Assembly (NCBI GenBank): GCA_910584695.1
Contig: CAJUBR010000065.1
Location: 1 to 15,646 of the forward strand
DNA: 15,646 nt
Source: an uncultured Lachnospiraceae bacterium
GTDB lineage: Bacteria; Bacillota; Clostridia; Lachnospirales; Lachnospiraceae
Direction of reading: 5' to 3'
Below, in pieces: positions 1 to 7,406 of the stretch. The stretch's first letter is position 1, and every line of letters begins with the position of its first letter. The notes beneath the pieces were generated by a model that saw nothing but the letters and a program-made list of their open reading frames with translations, ran no database searches and was not told the DNA's origin. The position numbers and the translations under genes are program-made.

Positions 1-330
1 ATTTTCAGCCTGTTCCTGAATTTCAGGGGAGAGAGCTGAAACGGATTCCTCTTTATCATATGCCAGTGCCAGAGCAATCTGTTTTTTCGTTTTGGTATGC
101 AGATTGGAAAGCATCTGGCCAATATAGTAAGAGGCGTTGCCGACTTCTAATAATTCAGTACTGAAATATCCCGGAAACATCAGCTTTTTCAGATCGTTTA
201 ATATTTCAATAATCATATTTCTTGCAGGAAGTGTTTTTTTAGATTTGCCAAGAAGCAGATCAGACTGTGTATAATTGTACATGATAGCATTCACAATATC
301 AGGTAATACTTCGTTAAATTCGTTATCCAT
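1..330 (-). CDS. cysE: Serine O-acetyltransferase, N-terminal part (partial, runs off the window)
   Basis: This is the first 110 codons of a gene read leftwards from an ATG at 330-328, with a GGAGG ribosome binding site about six bases upstream. The enzyme family acetylates serine from acetyl-CoA to give O-acetylserine, the precursor of cysteine, in the cytoplasm. The visible part matches the helical N-terminal domain of clostridial serine acetyltransferases: residues 40-56 contain an IIEILNDLKKLMFPGYF stretch, followed near residues 68-90 by a YYIGQML and KKQIALALAY pattern. The catalytic left-handed beta-helix with its hexapeptide repeats would lie beyond position 1 and is not seen, so the call rests on the N-terminal domain only. 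It is divergent from the cheX-guaB unit. Confidence 0.72.
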   Translation of the reverse strand, partial: MDNEFNEVLPDIVNAIMYNYTQSDLLLGKSKKTLPARNMIIEILNDLKKLMFPGYFSTELLEVGNASYYIGQMLSNLHTKTKKQIALALAYDKEESVSALSPEIQEQAEN

Positions 331-427
331 TGTATCCTCCAAATGGGTTTCTATTTGTTAAAATATTTTATGCTTATGTTACGTCATGTGCCCGCACAAA
401 CAAAGCAATGATTTTATAATTTTCTAT

Positions 428-436
428 ATTATAGCA
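428..436 (-). promoter_or_regulatory. Extended -10 promoter for the serine acetyltransferase gene
   Basis: On the minus strand the sequence reads TGCTATAAT, a perfect extended -10 (TGn plus TATAAT). No good -35 lies 17 bases upstream (only a T run), which is acceptable for an extended -10 promoter. It would give a leader of roughly 90 bases before the ATG at 330. Confidence 0.6.
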
Positions 437-477
437 TAGCTTTGTGAAAGAAAAAACGGTAATTTATCAAAAAACAC

Positions 478-505
478 TTGAAAAAAATGAATCAGATGAT
501 AAAAT
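478..505 (+). promoter_or_regulatory. Upstream promoter of cheX-guaB
   Basis: TTGAAA at 478-483 and TAAAAT at 500-505 with a 16-base spacer in very AT-rich DNA. Initiation would fall near 512. It may act together with the better-matched promoter at 538-566. Confidence 0.4.
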
Positions 506-537
506 TAAAACAATATCCAAAATTTATATAATTCTAT

Positions 538-566
538 TTGCGAAACGGCAGAGATTCATGTATAAT
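538..566 (+). promoter_or_regulatory. Probable main promoter of cheX-guaB
   Basis: TTGCGA at 538-543 and a perfect TATAAT at 561-566 are 17 bases apart. Initiation would fall near 573, leaving a short leader before the ATG at 610. This also argues against reading the TTG at 538 as the cheX start, because that triplet is the -35 element. Confidence 0.6.
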
Positions 567-609
567 AAATTTACGACATGAGTACGAAATAATCGGGAAA
601 GAGGAAAGT

Positions 610-1086
610 ATGAGAAAGGCATTAGATGTAAGTAATATTAATCCATTTTTACAATCTACAATGAGTGTTTTTGAAAGTGTTACCCAGTTTAAGCTTACAG
701 TGGGGCGTCCTTCGTTGGCAGATTTTTCTTTTGATAAGCCGAACTATATTATTACAGTGGGAATTGTCGGTCAGATGAAGGGACAGGCGGTATTAACAAT
801 GGATGTAGAGCATGCAAAGGAAATTGCAAGTAAGATGATGTACGGGATGCCGGTGGCAGAGATGGATGAGATGGCATGTTCTGCACTGAATGAGCTTAGT
901 AACATGATCATGGGGAATACAGCGACTATATTTTCAACACAGAGTAAGTTAATTGACATTACTCCGCCAATATCAATGGTAGGAACAGATTTAAAAATTC
1001 AGACGGACATTGACCCCATCAGTGTTCCTTTGATGTTGGATGGGAAAGAGTATATAAAGTTATACATTTGCGTATACGAGGAATAA
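610..1086 (+). CDS. cheX: CheX-family chemotaxis phosphatase
   Basis: A 158-residue protein of the CheC/CheX/FliY superfamily, which dephosphorylates CheY-P in motile bacteria. The family active-site pattern S/D-x3-E-x2-N followed about 21 residues later by Pro is present: Ser91, Glu95, Asn98 and Pro120. The N-terminus (LDVSNINPFLQS) is typical of CheX. I chose the ATG at 610 because a GAGGAAAG ribosome binding site precedes it; the in-frame TTG at 538 overlaps a promoter -35 box and would add 24 residues unlike the family. It lies 24 bases upstream of guaB with no terminator between, so the two are probably co-transcribed. No other chemotaxis or flagellar gene is in the window, so it may be a stand-alone CheX that acts on a different response-regulator receiver domain. 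Confidence 0.85.
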   Translation: MRKALDVSNINPFLQSTMSVFESVTQFKLTVGRPSLADFSFDKPNYIITVGIVGQMKGQAVLTMDVEHAKEIASKMMYGMPVAEMDEMACSALNELSNMIMGNTATIFSTQSKLIDITPPISMVGTDLKIQTDIDPISVPLMLDGKEYIKLYICVYEE

Positions 1087-1110
1087 TAGTGAAAGAAAGG
1101 CAGGGAGAGT

Positions 1111-2562
1111 ATGAGCAAAATTATTGGAAAGGGTATTACTTTTGATGATGTGCTGTTAATTCCAGCATATTCAGAAGTGATTCCGAATGACGTTGACTTA
1201 AGAACACAGCTTACAAAAAAGATCCAGTTACAGATTCCGCTTATGAGTTCCGGAATGGATACGGTTACCGAACACAGGATGGCGATTGCAATGGCAAGGC
1301 AGGGTGGTATTGGTGTAATCCATAAAAATATGTCCATTGAAGAGCAGGCTGAAGAGGTGGATAAGGTAAAGCGTTCTGAGAACGGTGTCATTACGGATCC
1401 ATTTTCTCTTTCGCCGGAGCATACATTGGATGATGCAGATAAGTTAATGGCCAAGTTCCGTATTTCAGGTGTTCCGATTTGTGAAGGAACAAAATTAGTC
1501 GGTATTATTACAAACCGTGATCTCAAATTTGAAACGGATTACACGAAGAAGATAAAAGAATCTATGACCTCGGAGGGTTTGATTACGGCTAAGGAAGGAA
1601 TTACTCTTGAAGAAGCAAAGAAAATGCTGGCAGCAGCCCGGAAAGAAAAGCTTCCGATTGTGGACGATGACTTCAATTTAAAAGGTCTGATCACAATTAA
1701 GGATATTGAGAAAACAATTAAGTATCCGCATTCTGCAAAAGATTCACAGGGGAGACTTTTATGTGCAGCGGCAGTAGGTGTTACGCCGGATATTACGGAC
1801 CGGGTGGATGAACTGGTGAAGTCAAAGGTGGATGCCGTGGTGATTGATACAGCACATGGACATTCTGCGAATGTATTAAAGACCTTTAAGTTAATCCGGG
1901 ATAAATATCCTGATTTACAGGTGATTGCAGGAAATGTAGCAACCAGAAGTGGTGCAGAGGCTATGATTAAAATGGGGGTAGATGCCGTTAAAATAGGAAT
2001 TGGACCGGGTTCTATCTGCACGACCCGTGTGGTGGCGGGAATTGGTGTTCCGCAGATTACAGCGATTATGGAAGCTTATGATGTTGCGAAGGAATATGGA
2101 ATTCCTGTGATTGCAGATGGAGGAATTAAGTATTCTGGTGATATTACAAAGGCTCTTGCAGCAGGTGCCAATGTCTGTATGATGGGAAGCCTGTTTGCAG
2201 GCACAGATGAATCACCTGGAGAGTTTGAATTATATCAGGGACGTAAATATAAAGTATATCGTGGTATGGGTTCCATTGCAGCAATGGAAAATGGAAGCAA
2301 AGACCGTTATTTCCAGTCAAATGCAAAGAAACTGGTTCCGGAAGGTGTGGAAGGAAGAGTGGCATATAAAGGAACCGTAGAGGATACGGTATTTCAGTTA
2401 CTGGGAGGGCTTTGTTCCGGTATGGGATATTGTGGAGCAAGGACGATTGAGGATTTGCATGAAAATGCACAATTTGTGGAGATATCGGCAGCATCTTTAA
2501 AAGAAAGCCATCCGCATGATATCCAGATTACAAAAGAGGCACCAAACTACTCGGTAGAGTAA
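1111..2562 (+). CDS. guaB: Inosine-5'-monophosphate dehydrogenase
   Basis: A 483-residue cytoplasmic enzyme that oxidises IMP to XMP with NAD, the committed step of GMP synthesis. It has the full bacterial layout: an N-terminal barrel part (FDDVLLIPAYSEV near 11-23), a CBS pair inserted at about 95-205, and the second barrel half. The catalytic loop GIGPGSICTTR at 296-306 carries the nucleophile Cys303, DGG at 336-338 contacts the IMP phosphate, and the mobile-flap Arg399-Tyr400 pair is present. Length is normal for the family. The start is supported by a GGGAG ribosome binding site just upstream. It follows cheX by 24 bases and is followed by a hairpin at the stop codon and an intrinsic terminator about 140 bases later. 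There is no sign of truncation or of a missing catalytic residue. Confidence 0.97.
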   Translation: MSKIIGKGITFDDVLLIPAYSEVIPNDVDLRTQLTKKIQLQIPLMSSGMDTVTEHRMAIAMARQGGIGVIHKNMSIEEQAEEVDKVKRSENGVITDPFSLSPEHTLDDADKLMAKFRISGVPICEGTKLVGIITNRDLKFETDYTKKIKESMTSEGLITAKEGITLEEAKKMLAAARKEKLPIVDDDFNLKGLITIKDIEKTIKYPHSAKDSQGRLLCAAAVGVTPDITDRVDELVKSKVDAVVIDTAHGHSANVLKTFKLIRDKYPDLQVIAGNVATRSGAEAMIKMGVDAVKIGIGPGSICTTRVVAGIGVPQITAIMEAYDVAKEYGIPVIADGGIKYSGDITKALAAGANVCMMGSLFAGTDESPGEFELYQGRKYKVYRGMGSIAAMENGSKDRYFQSNAKKLVPEGVEGRVAYKGTVEDTVFQLLGGLCSGMGYCGARTIEDLHENAQFVEISAASLKESHPHDIQITKEAPNYSVE

Positions 2563-2582
2563 GTGACAGGTTACTCTGTCGG
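2551..2582 (+). other. Hairpin overlapping the guaB stop codon
   Basis: A 12-bp stem with an 8-base loop: 2551-2562 pairs with 2571-2582, including three G-U pairs. The guaB TAA stop (2560-2562) lies in the left arm. There is no U tract right after it, so it is more likely an mRNA 3'-end stability structure than a terminator, or it may be chance. Confidence 0.35.
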
Positions 2583-2699
2583 AAATCATTTTGTCAAAAC
2601 TGCAGACTGCCCTCTGATTCTGATATAGGATGGGAAGGTAGATTGTATTTTGCAAGGTCAGATGATAGATAAGCTGGAATGCTTGGGTTTATATAAGGA

Positions 2700-2740
2700 G
2701 GATAGCCGACAAAGGTTTCGGCTGTCCTTTATTTTTCGTT
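2700..2740 (+). terminator. Intrinsic terminator of the cheX-guaB unit
   Basis: GGATAGCCGA at 2700-2709 pairs with TCGGCTGTCC at 2718-2727 (10 bp, one G-U pair) with an 8-base loop. A T-rich tail follows at 2728-2740. It lies between guaB and the pyrF promoter. Confidence 0.85.
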
Positions 2741-2788
2741 CCTGATTTTTGATAATGTCTTCTGATTAAGAAGATTTTGGGTTGGGAA

Positions 2789-2817
2789 TTGCAGGATGAA
2801 GGAAAATGTCATATAAT
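2789..2817 (+). promoter_or_regulatory. Promoter of the pyrF-pyrK-pyrD operon
   Basis: TTGCAG at 2789-2794 and a perfect TATAAT at 2812-2817 are 17 bases apart. Initiation near 2824 leaves about 40 bases of leader, too short for a PyrR or T-box attenuator. I see no PyrR binding loop in it. Confidence 0.7.
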
Positions 2818-2863
2818 CAGTTAGAGAATGTCCCTGTATCACGGGATGAATTAGGAGGTCATT

Positions 2864-3790
2864 ATGATTAACAAATTAGTGGATAAGATTTCAACTTTGA
2901 ATGCACCTGTAGTGGTAGGACTTGACCCAATGCTTGCCTATGTACCGGAACATATAAAGAGGGCGGCATTTGAAGAGTATGGTGAAACATTAGAGGGAGC
3001 GTCCGAGGCAATCTGGCAGTTTAATAAAGCAATTGTAGATGCAGTATATGATTTGATTCCTGCTGTAAAACCGCAGATTGCAATGTATGAACAGTTTGGG
3101 ATTCCGGGGCTTACAGCATTTGAAAGGACCTGTCAGTATTGCAAATCCAAGGGGCTGGTTGTGATAGGAGATATTAAAAGAGGCGATATCGGTTCTACCT
3201 CCGGAGCCTATGCAGTGGGACATCTTGGCAGGGTATCCGTGGGAAGCAAGAGTTATTCGGGATTTTCGGAAGATTTTGTTACGGTAAATCCTTATCTGGG
3301 TTCGGACGGGGTAAAGCCGTTTATTGATATCTGCAAGCAGGAGAAGAAAGGGATTTTTGTATTGGTTAAGACCTCCAATCCTTCTTCCGGTGAGTTTCAG
3401 GATCAGTTGGTGGACGGAACCCCTCTTTATGAATTAGTAGGGAAAAAAGTGGCTGAGTGGGGGAAAGAGTGTATGGGAGATGCCTATAGCAATGTAGGAT
3501 GTGTGGTAGGTGCAACCTATCCCGAAATGGGAAAAGTACTCCGTAAGCTCATGCCGAAGACGTATATTCTGGTTCCTGGTTATGGTGCTCAGGGCGGAAA
3601 GGCGGAGGATCTGGTTCACTATTTTAATAAGGATGGACTTGGGGCGATCGTGAATTCCTCAAGAGGGATTATCGCAGCATATAAGCAGGAAAAATACGAA
3701 TCCTTTGGAGAACAGAATTTTGCGGATGCTTCCAGACAGGCAGTAATAGATATGATAGAGGATATTACAGGAGCGATTGGAAAACAATAA
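2864..3790 (+). CDS. pyrF: Orotidine 5'-phosphate decarboxylase (long type 2 form)
   Basis: A 308-residue enzyme that decarboxylates OMP to UMP, the last step of pyrimidine synthesis. The length and the sequence around the active site place it in the longer type 2 family rather than the 230-240 residue type 1. The substrate motif VVGLDPML lies at 17-24. The catalytic Asp/Lys cluster D-x-K-x-x-D is at 103-108 (DIKRGD) and leads into GSTSGAYA. The phosphate-binding PGYGAQGG is at 238-245 and NSSRGI at 264-269. The ATG at 2864 has an AGGAGG ribosome binding site at an ideal distance. It is the first gene of a three-gene operon; pyrK starts 67 bases downstream. Confidence 0.96.
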   Translation: MINKLVDKISTLNAPVVVGLDPMLAYVPEHIKRAAFEEYGETLEGASEAIWQFNKAIVDAVYDLIPAVKPQIAMYEQFGIPGLTAFERTCQYCKSKGLVVIGDIKRGDIGSTSGAYAVGHLGRVSVGSKSYSGFSEDFVTVNPYLGSDGVKPFIDICKQEKKGIFVLVKTSNPSSGEFQDQLVDGTPLYELVGKKVAEWGKECMGDAYSNVGCVVGATYPEMGKVLRKLMPKTYILVPGYGAQGGKAEDLVHYFNKDGLGAIVNSSRGIIAAYKQEKYESFGEQNFADASRQAVIDMIEDITGAIGKQ

Positions 3791-3857
3791 TGGGATAGGA
3801 AGTCTGTGCTTGGAGAACAGGATAGGATATATTTTATAGAAGGAATAAGGAGGCAGC

Positions 3858-4622
3858 ATGAGTGCAGTTAAAATGACAGCAAAAGTCATAAGCCAGGAAA
3901 GGCTTGCCAGTGACATTTTCAGCCTGGTATTATATGTACCGGATATTGCAAAACAGGCAAAAGCAGGGCAATTTGTCTCTGTTTACAGCCATGACGGTTC
4001 AAAGCTTTTGCCAAGACCCATCAGTTTATGTGAGATGGATAGAAAGAAAAATACCATACGTCTGGTATACCGGGTAGTTGGCGGAGGAACAAAAGAATTT
4101 TCTGCCTTGAAAGAAGGGGATGGTATAGAGGTTATGGGTCCCCTTGGCAATGGATTTTCACAAAAGAATAAGAAAGCGATTCTAATAGGCGGAGGGATTG
4201 GGATTCCTCCCATGTTAGAGCTTGCCAGAGAACTGGACTGCGAGAAATGTATTGTTTTGGGATACCGGGATGAAACATTTCTGCTGAAAGATTTAGAGGC
4301 GGCAGGTGATGTTTATATTGCAAGTGAGGATGGAAAAACCGGTGTAAAGGGTAATGTATTAGATGCCATTCGGGAATATGACGTAAAAGGTGATATAATT
4401 TATGCCTGCGGACCGACACCGATGCTTCGTGCCGTTAAGGAATACGCAATGGCAAATAATATAGAGGCACAATTGTCGTTAGAAGAGAAAATGGCATGCG
4501 GAATCGGTGCCTGTCTTGCCTGTGTATGCCAATCAACGGAAATAGATGAACACAGTCATGTTCATAATAAACGGATTTGCAAGGACGGTCCGGTATTTGA
4601 TGCACGGGAGGTGGAGCTTTGA
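3858..4622 (+). CDS. pyrK: Dihydroorotate dehydrogenase electron-transfer subunit (FAD, [2Fe-2S])
   Basis: A 254-residue ferredoxin-reductase-like subunit that passes electrons from PyrD through a [2Fe-2S] cluster and FAD to NAD. The FAD-binding RPISL motif is at 53-57 and the nucleotide-binding GGGIGIPP at 111-118, followed by CGPTPML at 184-190. The cluster ligands follow the PyrK pattern: Cys214, Cys219, Cys222 and Cys241, with a further Cys224. The start has an AAGGAGG site. The stop codon overlaps the pyrD start (TGATG), which suggests translational coupling with its partner subunit. Its presence shows that PyrD is the NAD-linked class 1B enzyme. Confidence 0.95.
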   Translation: MSAVKMTAKVISQERLASDIFSLVLYVPDIAKQAKAGQFVSVYSHDGSKLLPRPISLCEMDRKKNTIRLVYRVVGGGTKEFSALKEGDGIEVMGPLGNGFSQKNKKAILIGGGIGIPPMLELARELDCEKCIVLGYRDETFLLKDLEAAGDVYIASEDGKTGVKGNVLDAIREYDVKGDIIYACGPTPMLRAVKEYAMANNIEAQLSLEEKMACGIGACLACVCQSTEIDEHSHVHNKRICKDGPVFDAREVEL

Positions 4623-5524
4623 TGAATCTTTCGGTAAAAATAGCAGGTGTGGAGTTTAAAAATCCGGTAACCGTGGCTTCGGGGACGTTTGGCTCCGGTG
4701 CAGAATATGATGATTTTGTAGATTTAAGTAAGCTTGGTGCCGTTACAACAAAAGGGGTTGCCAATGTTCCGTGGCCGGGCAATCCGACTCCCCGTATTGC
4801 AGAGACCTATGGAGGAATGATGAATGCGGTGGGGCTTCAGAATCCGGGGATTGATGTATTGTGTAATAGAGACATTCCTTTTTTGCATCAGTATGATACG
4901 AAAATCATTGTAAATGTATGCGGTAAGTCAGAAGCGGATTATGTGGAGGTGGTAGAGCGTCTGGCACATGAGGATGTGGATTTGTTAGAGATTAATGTAT
5001 CCTGCCCGAATGTAAAAGAGGGAGGGATTGCTTTTGGGCAGAATCCAAAAGCACTTGAGCAGATTACAAAGGCTGTTAAGAGCAAGGCGAAACAGCCCGT
5101 TGTCATGAAACTGAGTCCGAATGTAACGGATATTGCGGAAATGGCAAAGGCAGCAGAAGCAGCCGGTGCAGATGCACTTTCCCTGATTAATACTTTAACG
5201 GGGATGAAGATTGATATTAACAGGAGAAGCTTTGCAATTGCCAACAAAACAGGTGGTCTTTCCGGTCCAGCTATAAAGCCGGTTGCAGTGCGGATGGTTT
5301 ATCAGACAGTAAATGCGGTAAAGATACCGGTAATCGGAATGGGCGGTATCATGAATTATCAGGATGCGATTGAATTTATGATGGCAGGGGCAACAATGAT
5401 ATCGGTGGGGACTGCAAATTTCCATAATCCTTATACAACGGTAGAAATTATAGACGGGATGAAGAAATTTATGAAAGAGAAGGGAATCGGAGATATTAAT
5501 GAAATAATCGGATGTGTGAAATAA
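4622..5524 (+). CDS. pyrD: Dihydroorotate dehydrogenase catalytic subunit, class 1B
   Basis: A 300-residue FMN-dependent barrel enzyme that oxidises dihydroorotate to orotate in the cytoplasm. The motifs are ASGTFGSG near 19-26 (FMN site), TTKGV with Lys45, and NVSCPNVKEGG at 125-135, where Cys128 is the class 1B catalytic base. It also has SGPAIKP at 214-220 and GMGGI at 239-243 for FMN phosphate binding. I take the ATG at 4622, which overlaps the pyrK stop by one base and follows a GGAGGTGGA site; a TTG directly in front (4619) is also in frame but is less likely. It is the last gene of the operon and a strong terminator follows 10 bases later. Confidence 0.96.
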   Translation: MNLSVKIAGVEFKNPVTVASGTFGSGAEYDDFVDLSKLGAVTTKGVANVPWPGNPTPRIAETYGGMMNAVGLQNPGIDVLCNRDIPFLHQYDTKIIVNVCGKSEADYVEVVERLAHEDVDLLEINVSCPNVKEGGIAFGQNPKALEQITKAVKSKAKQPVVMKLSPNVTDIAEMAKAAEAAGADALSLINTLTGMKIDINRRSFAIANKTGGLSGPAIKPVAVRMVYQTVNAVKIPVIGMGGIMNYQDAIEFMMAGATMISVGTANFHNPYTTVEIIDGMKKFMKEKGIGDINEIIGCVK

Positions 5525-5534
5525 AATGACGGAT

Positions 5535-5585
5535 AGAAGCGGACAATTTCTAATTATAGATGAAGAAATTGTCCGCTTCTTTTTG
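5535..5585 (+). terminator. Intrinsic terminator of the pyrFKD operon
   Basis: A perfect 17-bp stem: AGAAGCGGACAATTTCT at 5535-5551 pairs with 5564-5580 around a 12-base loop, followed by TTTT. It is unusually long and perfect for an intrinsic terminator, and separates pyrD from the transporter operon. Confidence 0.92.
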
Positions 5586-5663
5586 TAAGATTGTTACGGT
5601 TTTGTCTTATATTGATAAAAAGACAGAACGGTTATGACGAATAAAATAAATTGAAACATTATC

Positions 5664-5692
5664 TTTACATAGATTTTCGGTTATGGTAGAAT
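5664..5692 (+). promoter_or_regulatory. Promoter of the amino-acid ABC transporter operon
   Basis: TTTACA at 5664-5669 and TAGAAT at 5687-5692 with a 17-base spacer and a TGn extension before the -10 box. Initiation near 5699 gives a leader of about 90 bases. The 11-mer TATGGTAGAAT is repeated exactly in the pyrE promoter at 8458-8468. Confidence 0.65.
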
Positions 5693-5715
5693 TCCATTGT
5701 GTTGACTTTGAGAGG

Positions 5716-5736
5716 GATACTGCCATAAGCAGTGTC
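5716..5736 (+). other. Small hairpin in the transporter operon leader
   Basis: GATACTGC at 5716-5723 pairs with GCAGTGTC at 5729-5736 (8 bp, one G-U pair) around a 5-base loop. No U tract follows and I recognise no riboswitch class, so its role is unknown. Confidence 0.35.
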
Positions 5737-5787
5737 TACATAATTAGGAAAGAAAACAGGGCTCAGCAACAGGAAGGAGAATAGGAA

Positions 5788-6657
5788 ATGAAGAAAAAAA
5801 TATTGGCATTGGTGTTTTCCATGGTATTGTGCTTTAGTATGGCAGCGTGTGGAAGTAAAGGAAAAGAGACAGCAGGTGAGGAGAAAACCTCTGCTGAAAC
5901 AGGAAAAGAGACGGAAGACAAGAGCAGTTCGGGTGAGAGCGGGGAATCCGATCTGGCTTATGTGCAGGATAAGGGTACATTGATTGTAGGGATTACGGAC
6001 TTTGAACCCATGGATTATAAGGATGCTTCCGGCGAGTGGATAGGCTTTGATGCAGATATGGCGAAAGCATTTGCAAAGAGTCTTGGTGTCGAGGCAGAGT
6101 TTGTGGAGATTGATTGGGATAACAAGGTAATGGAATTAGATGCAAAATCCTTAGACTGTGTCTGGAATGGTATGACACTGACAGATGAGGTGACCAGTGC
6201 GATGGAGTGCTCTCGTGCATATTGCAATAACGCTCAGGTAGCAATCGTAAAGGCTGATGTGGCAGATCAATACCAGACGGTAGAAAGCCTGAAGGATTTG
6301 AATTTTGCCGTAGAGGTGGGCTCTGCGGGCGAAAAGGTGTTGTCAGAATTGAATTATAACTATACTTCTGTAAAAACACAGGCAGATGCATTGATGGAGG
6401 TAGCCGCTGGAACTTCAGATGCGGCAGTGATCGACTCCCTGATGGCGGCTGCCATGGTGGGAGAAGGAACCAGTTATGAAAAACTGACGTATACGGCAAG
6501 TTTTAATGCAGAAGAATATGGTGTCGGTTTCCGAAAGGGTTCTGACCTGGCCCAAAAGCTGAACACATTTTTTTCTGAGAGCAGTGCCGATGGAAGCATG
6601 CAGGAGACCGCAAAAAAATATGGTGTTCAGGCAGCACTGATTGGTGATAATGAATAA
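5788..6657 (+). CDS. Amino-acid ABC transporter substrate-binding lipoprotein
   Basis: A 289-residue extracytoplasmic binding protein of the polar amino-acid family (SBP_bac_3 fold), anchored to the outer face of the membrane. A lipoprotein signal peptide is clear: KKK, a hydrophobic stretch, and the lipobox MAAC with Cys21 as the lipidated residue. A Ser/Glu/Lys-rich linker covers about 22-55 and the binding domain starts near 62 with KGTLIVGITDFEPMDY. The Asp at the family's amino-group contact appears kept (Asp216 in AAVIDS). The Arg that normally follows the TxT(E/D) segment and holds the ligand carboxylate is replaced by Val135 (MTLTDEV). The substrate therefore cannot be named. The start has a GGAAGGAG-type site. 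The permease and ATPase genes follow directly. Confidence 0.92.
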   Translation: MKKKILALVFSMVLCFSMAACGSKGKETAGEEKTSAETGKETEDKSSSGESGESDLAYVQDKGTLIVGITDFEPMDYKDASGEWIGFDADMAKAFAKSLGVEAEFVEIDWDNKVMELDAKSLDCVWNGMTLTDEVTSAMECSRAYCNNAQVAIVKADVADQYQTVESLKDLNFAVEVGSAGEKVLSELNYNYTSVKTQADALMEVAAGTSDAAVIDSLMAAAMVGEGTSYEKLTYTASFNAEEYGVGFRKGSDLAQKLNTFFSESSADGSMQETAKKYGVQAALIGDNE

Positions 6658-6707
6658 AAAAGTTTTTTAAAATTGCGGATGGTGCGAAAGAAAAGGCAGG
6701 TAAGGAA

Positions 6708-7394
6708 ATGTCAACGATTATGGAACAGATGCCCATAGTTTTTCATGCGTTAAATGTGGGTTTTTTACAAACGCTAAAATTGTTTTTTGTCACGCTTTTA
6801 GGAGCATTCCCTCTGGGGCTTTTGATTGCATTTGGTTCAATGTCAGCATTTAAGCCGTTGCGCTGTTTTTCCCGGTTTATTGTATGGATTATCCGGGGAA
6901 CGCCTCTTATGATCCAGCTTTTAATCGTATATTATTTTCCAGGTCTGGTACTTGGAAATGCCATATGGGGCGGCGGTGAGGAGGGAAGATTTCTGGCAGC
7001 AGCAGTCTCCTTTATTGTAAATTATGCCTGTTATTTTTCAGAGATATACCGTGGAGGGATACAGAGTGTGCCCAAGGGGCAGCAGGAAGCGGGTCTGGTA
7101 CTGGGCATGACAAAAAGCCAGATTTTTTTTAAGGTAACCCTTTTGCAGATGGTCAAGCGTATTCTACCTCCGATTTCCAATGAAGTGATCACTTTGGTAA
7201 AGGATACCTCGTTAGCCCGTATTATTGCATTACAGGAGATCATATGGGCGGGACAGGCGTTTTTAAAAGGTTCCCAGGGAATTTCAGGTGCAATCTGGCC
7301 ATTGTTTTTTACTGCATTTTATTATCTGGTATTCAGCGGAATCCTTACGGTTTTCTTGGGCTGGCTGGAGAAAAAGCTTGATTATTTTAAGTAG
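6708..7394 (+). CDS. Amino-acid ABC transporter permease (HisM/GlnP type)
   Basis: A 228-residue inner-membrane permease that would form the channel of the importer, probably as a homodimer because only one permease gene is present. Hydrophobic segments lie near 17-43, 55-84, 96-110, 153-175 and 195-219. The polar amino-acid permease motif RGTPLMIQL is at 63-71. The EAA loop that docks the ATPase is at 112-134 (EIYRGGIQSVPKGQQEAG), and VKDTSL is at 164-169. The start is not certain: ATG 6708 lies close behind AAGGA, and a second in-frame ATG at 6720 would remove four residues. It sits 50 bases after the lipoprotein gene and 12 bases before the ATPase gene. Confidence 0.94.
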   Translation: MSTIMEQMPIVFHALNVGFLQTLKLFFVTLLGAFPLGLLIAFGSMSAFKPLRCFSRFIVWIIRGTPLMIQLLIVYYFPGLVLGNAIWGGGEEGRFLAAAVSFIVNYACYFSEIYRGGIQSVPKGQQEAGLVLGMTKSQIFFKVTLLQMVKRILPPISNEVITLVKDTSLARIIALQEIIWAGQAFLKGSQGISGAIWPLFFTAFYYLVFSGILTVFLGWLEKKLDYFK

Positions 7395-7406
7395 GAGGAT
7401 GAAGCA

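Noticed and set aside
538..609. Upstream TTG start that would lengthen CheX by 24 residues
   Set aside because: The TTG forms the -35 box of a good promoter, has no ribosome binding site, and the extra residues do not look like CheX. ATG 610 has a proper site.
999..1526. Minus-strand reading frame of 175 codons across cheX and guaB
   Set aside because: It is antisense to two clearly recognised genes, covers the junction between them, and shows no family features.
2758..2778. Short TCTTCT/AGAAGA hairpin with TTTT as a second terminator after guaB
   Set aside because: It has only six AT-biased pairs; the stronger terminator lies directly upstream at 2700-2740.
5711..5745. Purine-riboswitch-like wording (AGTGTCTAC after a small hairpin) in the transporter leader
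   Set aside because: The hairpin loop, the missing second hairpin and the missing closing stem do not fit the purine riboswitch fold.
5993..6499. Minus-strand reading frame of 168 codons across the lipoprotein gene
   Set aside because: It is antisense to a well-supported gene and is rich in Ser, Pro and His in the way typical of shadow frames.
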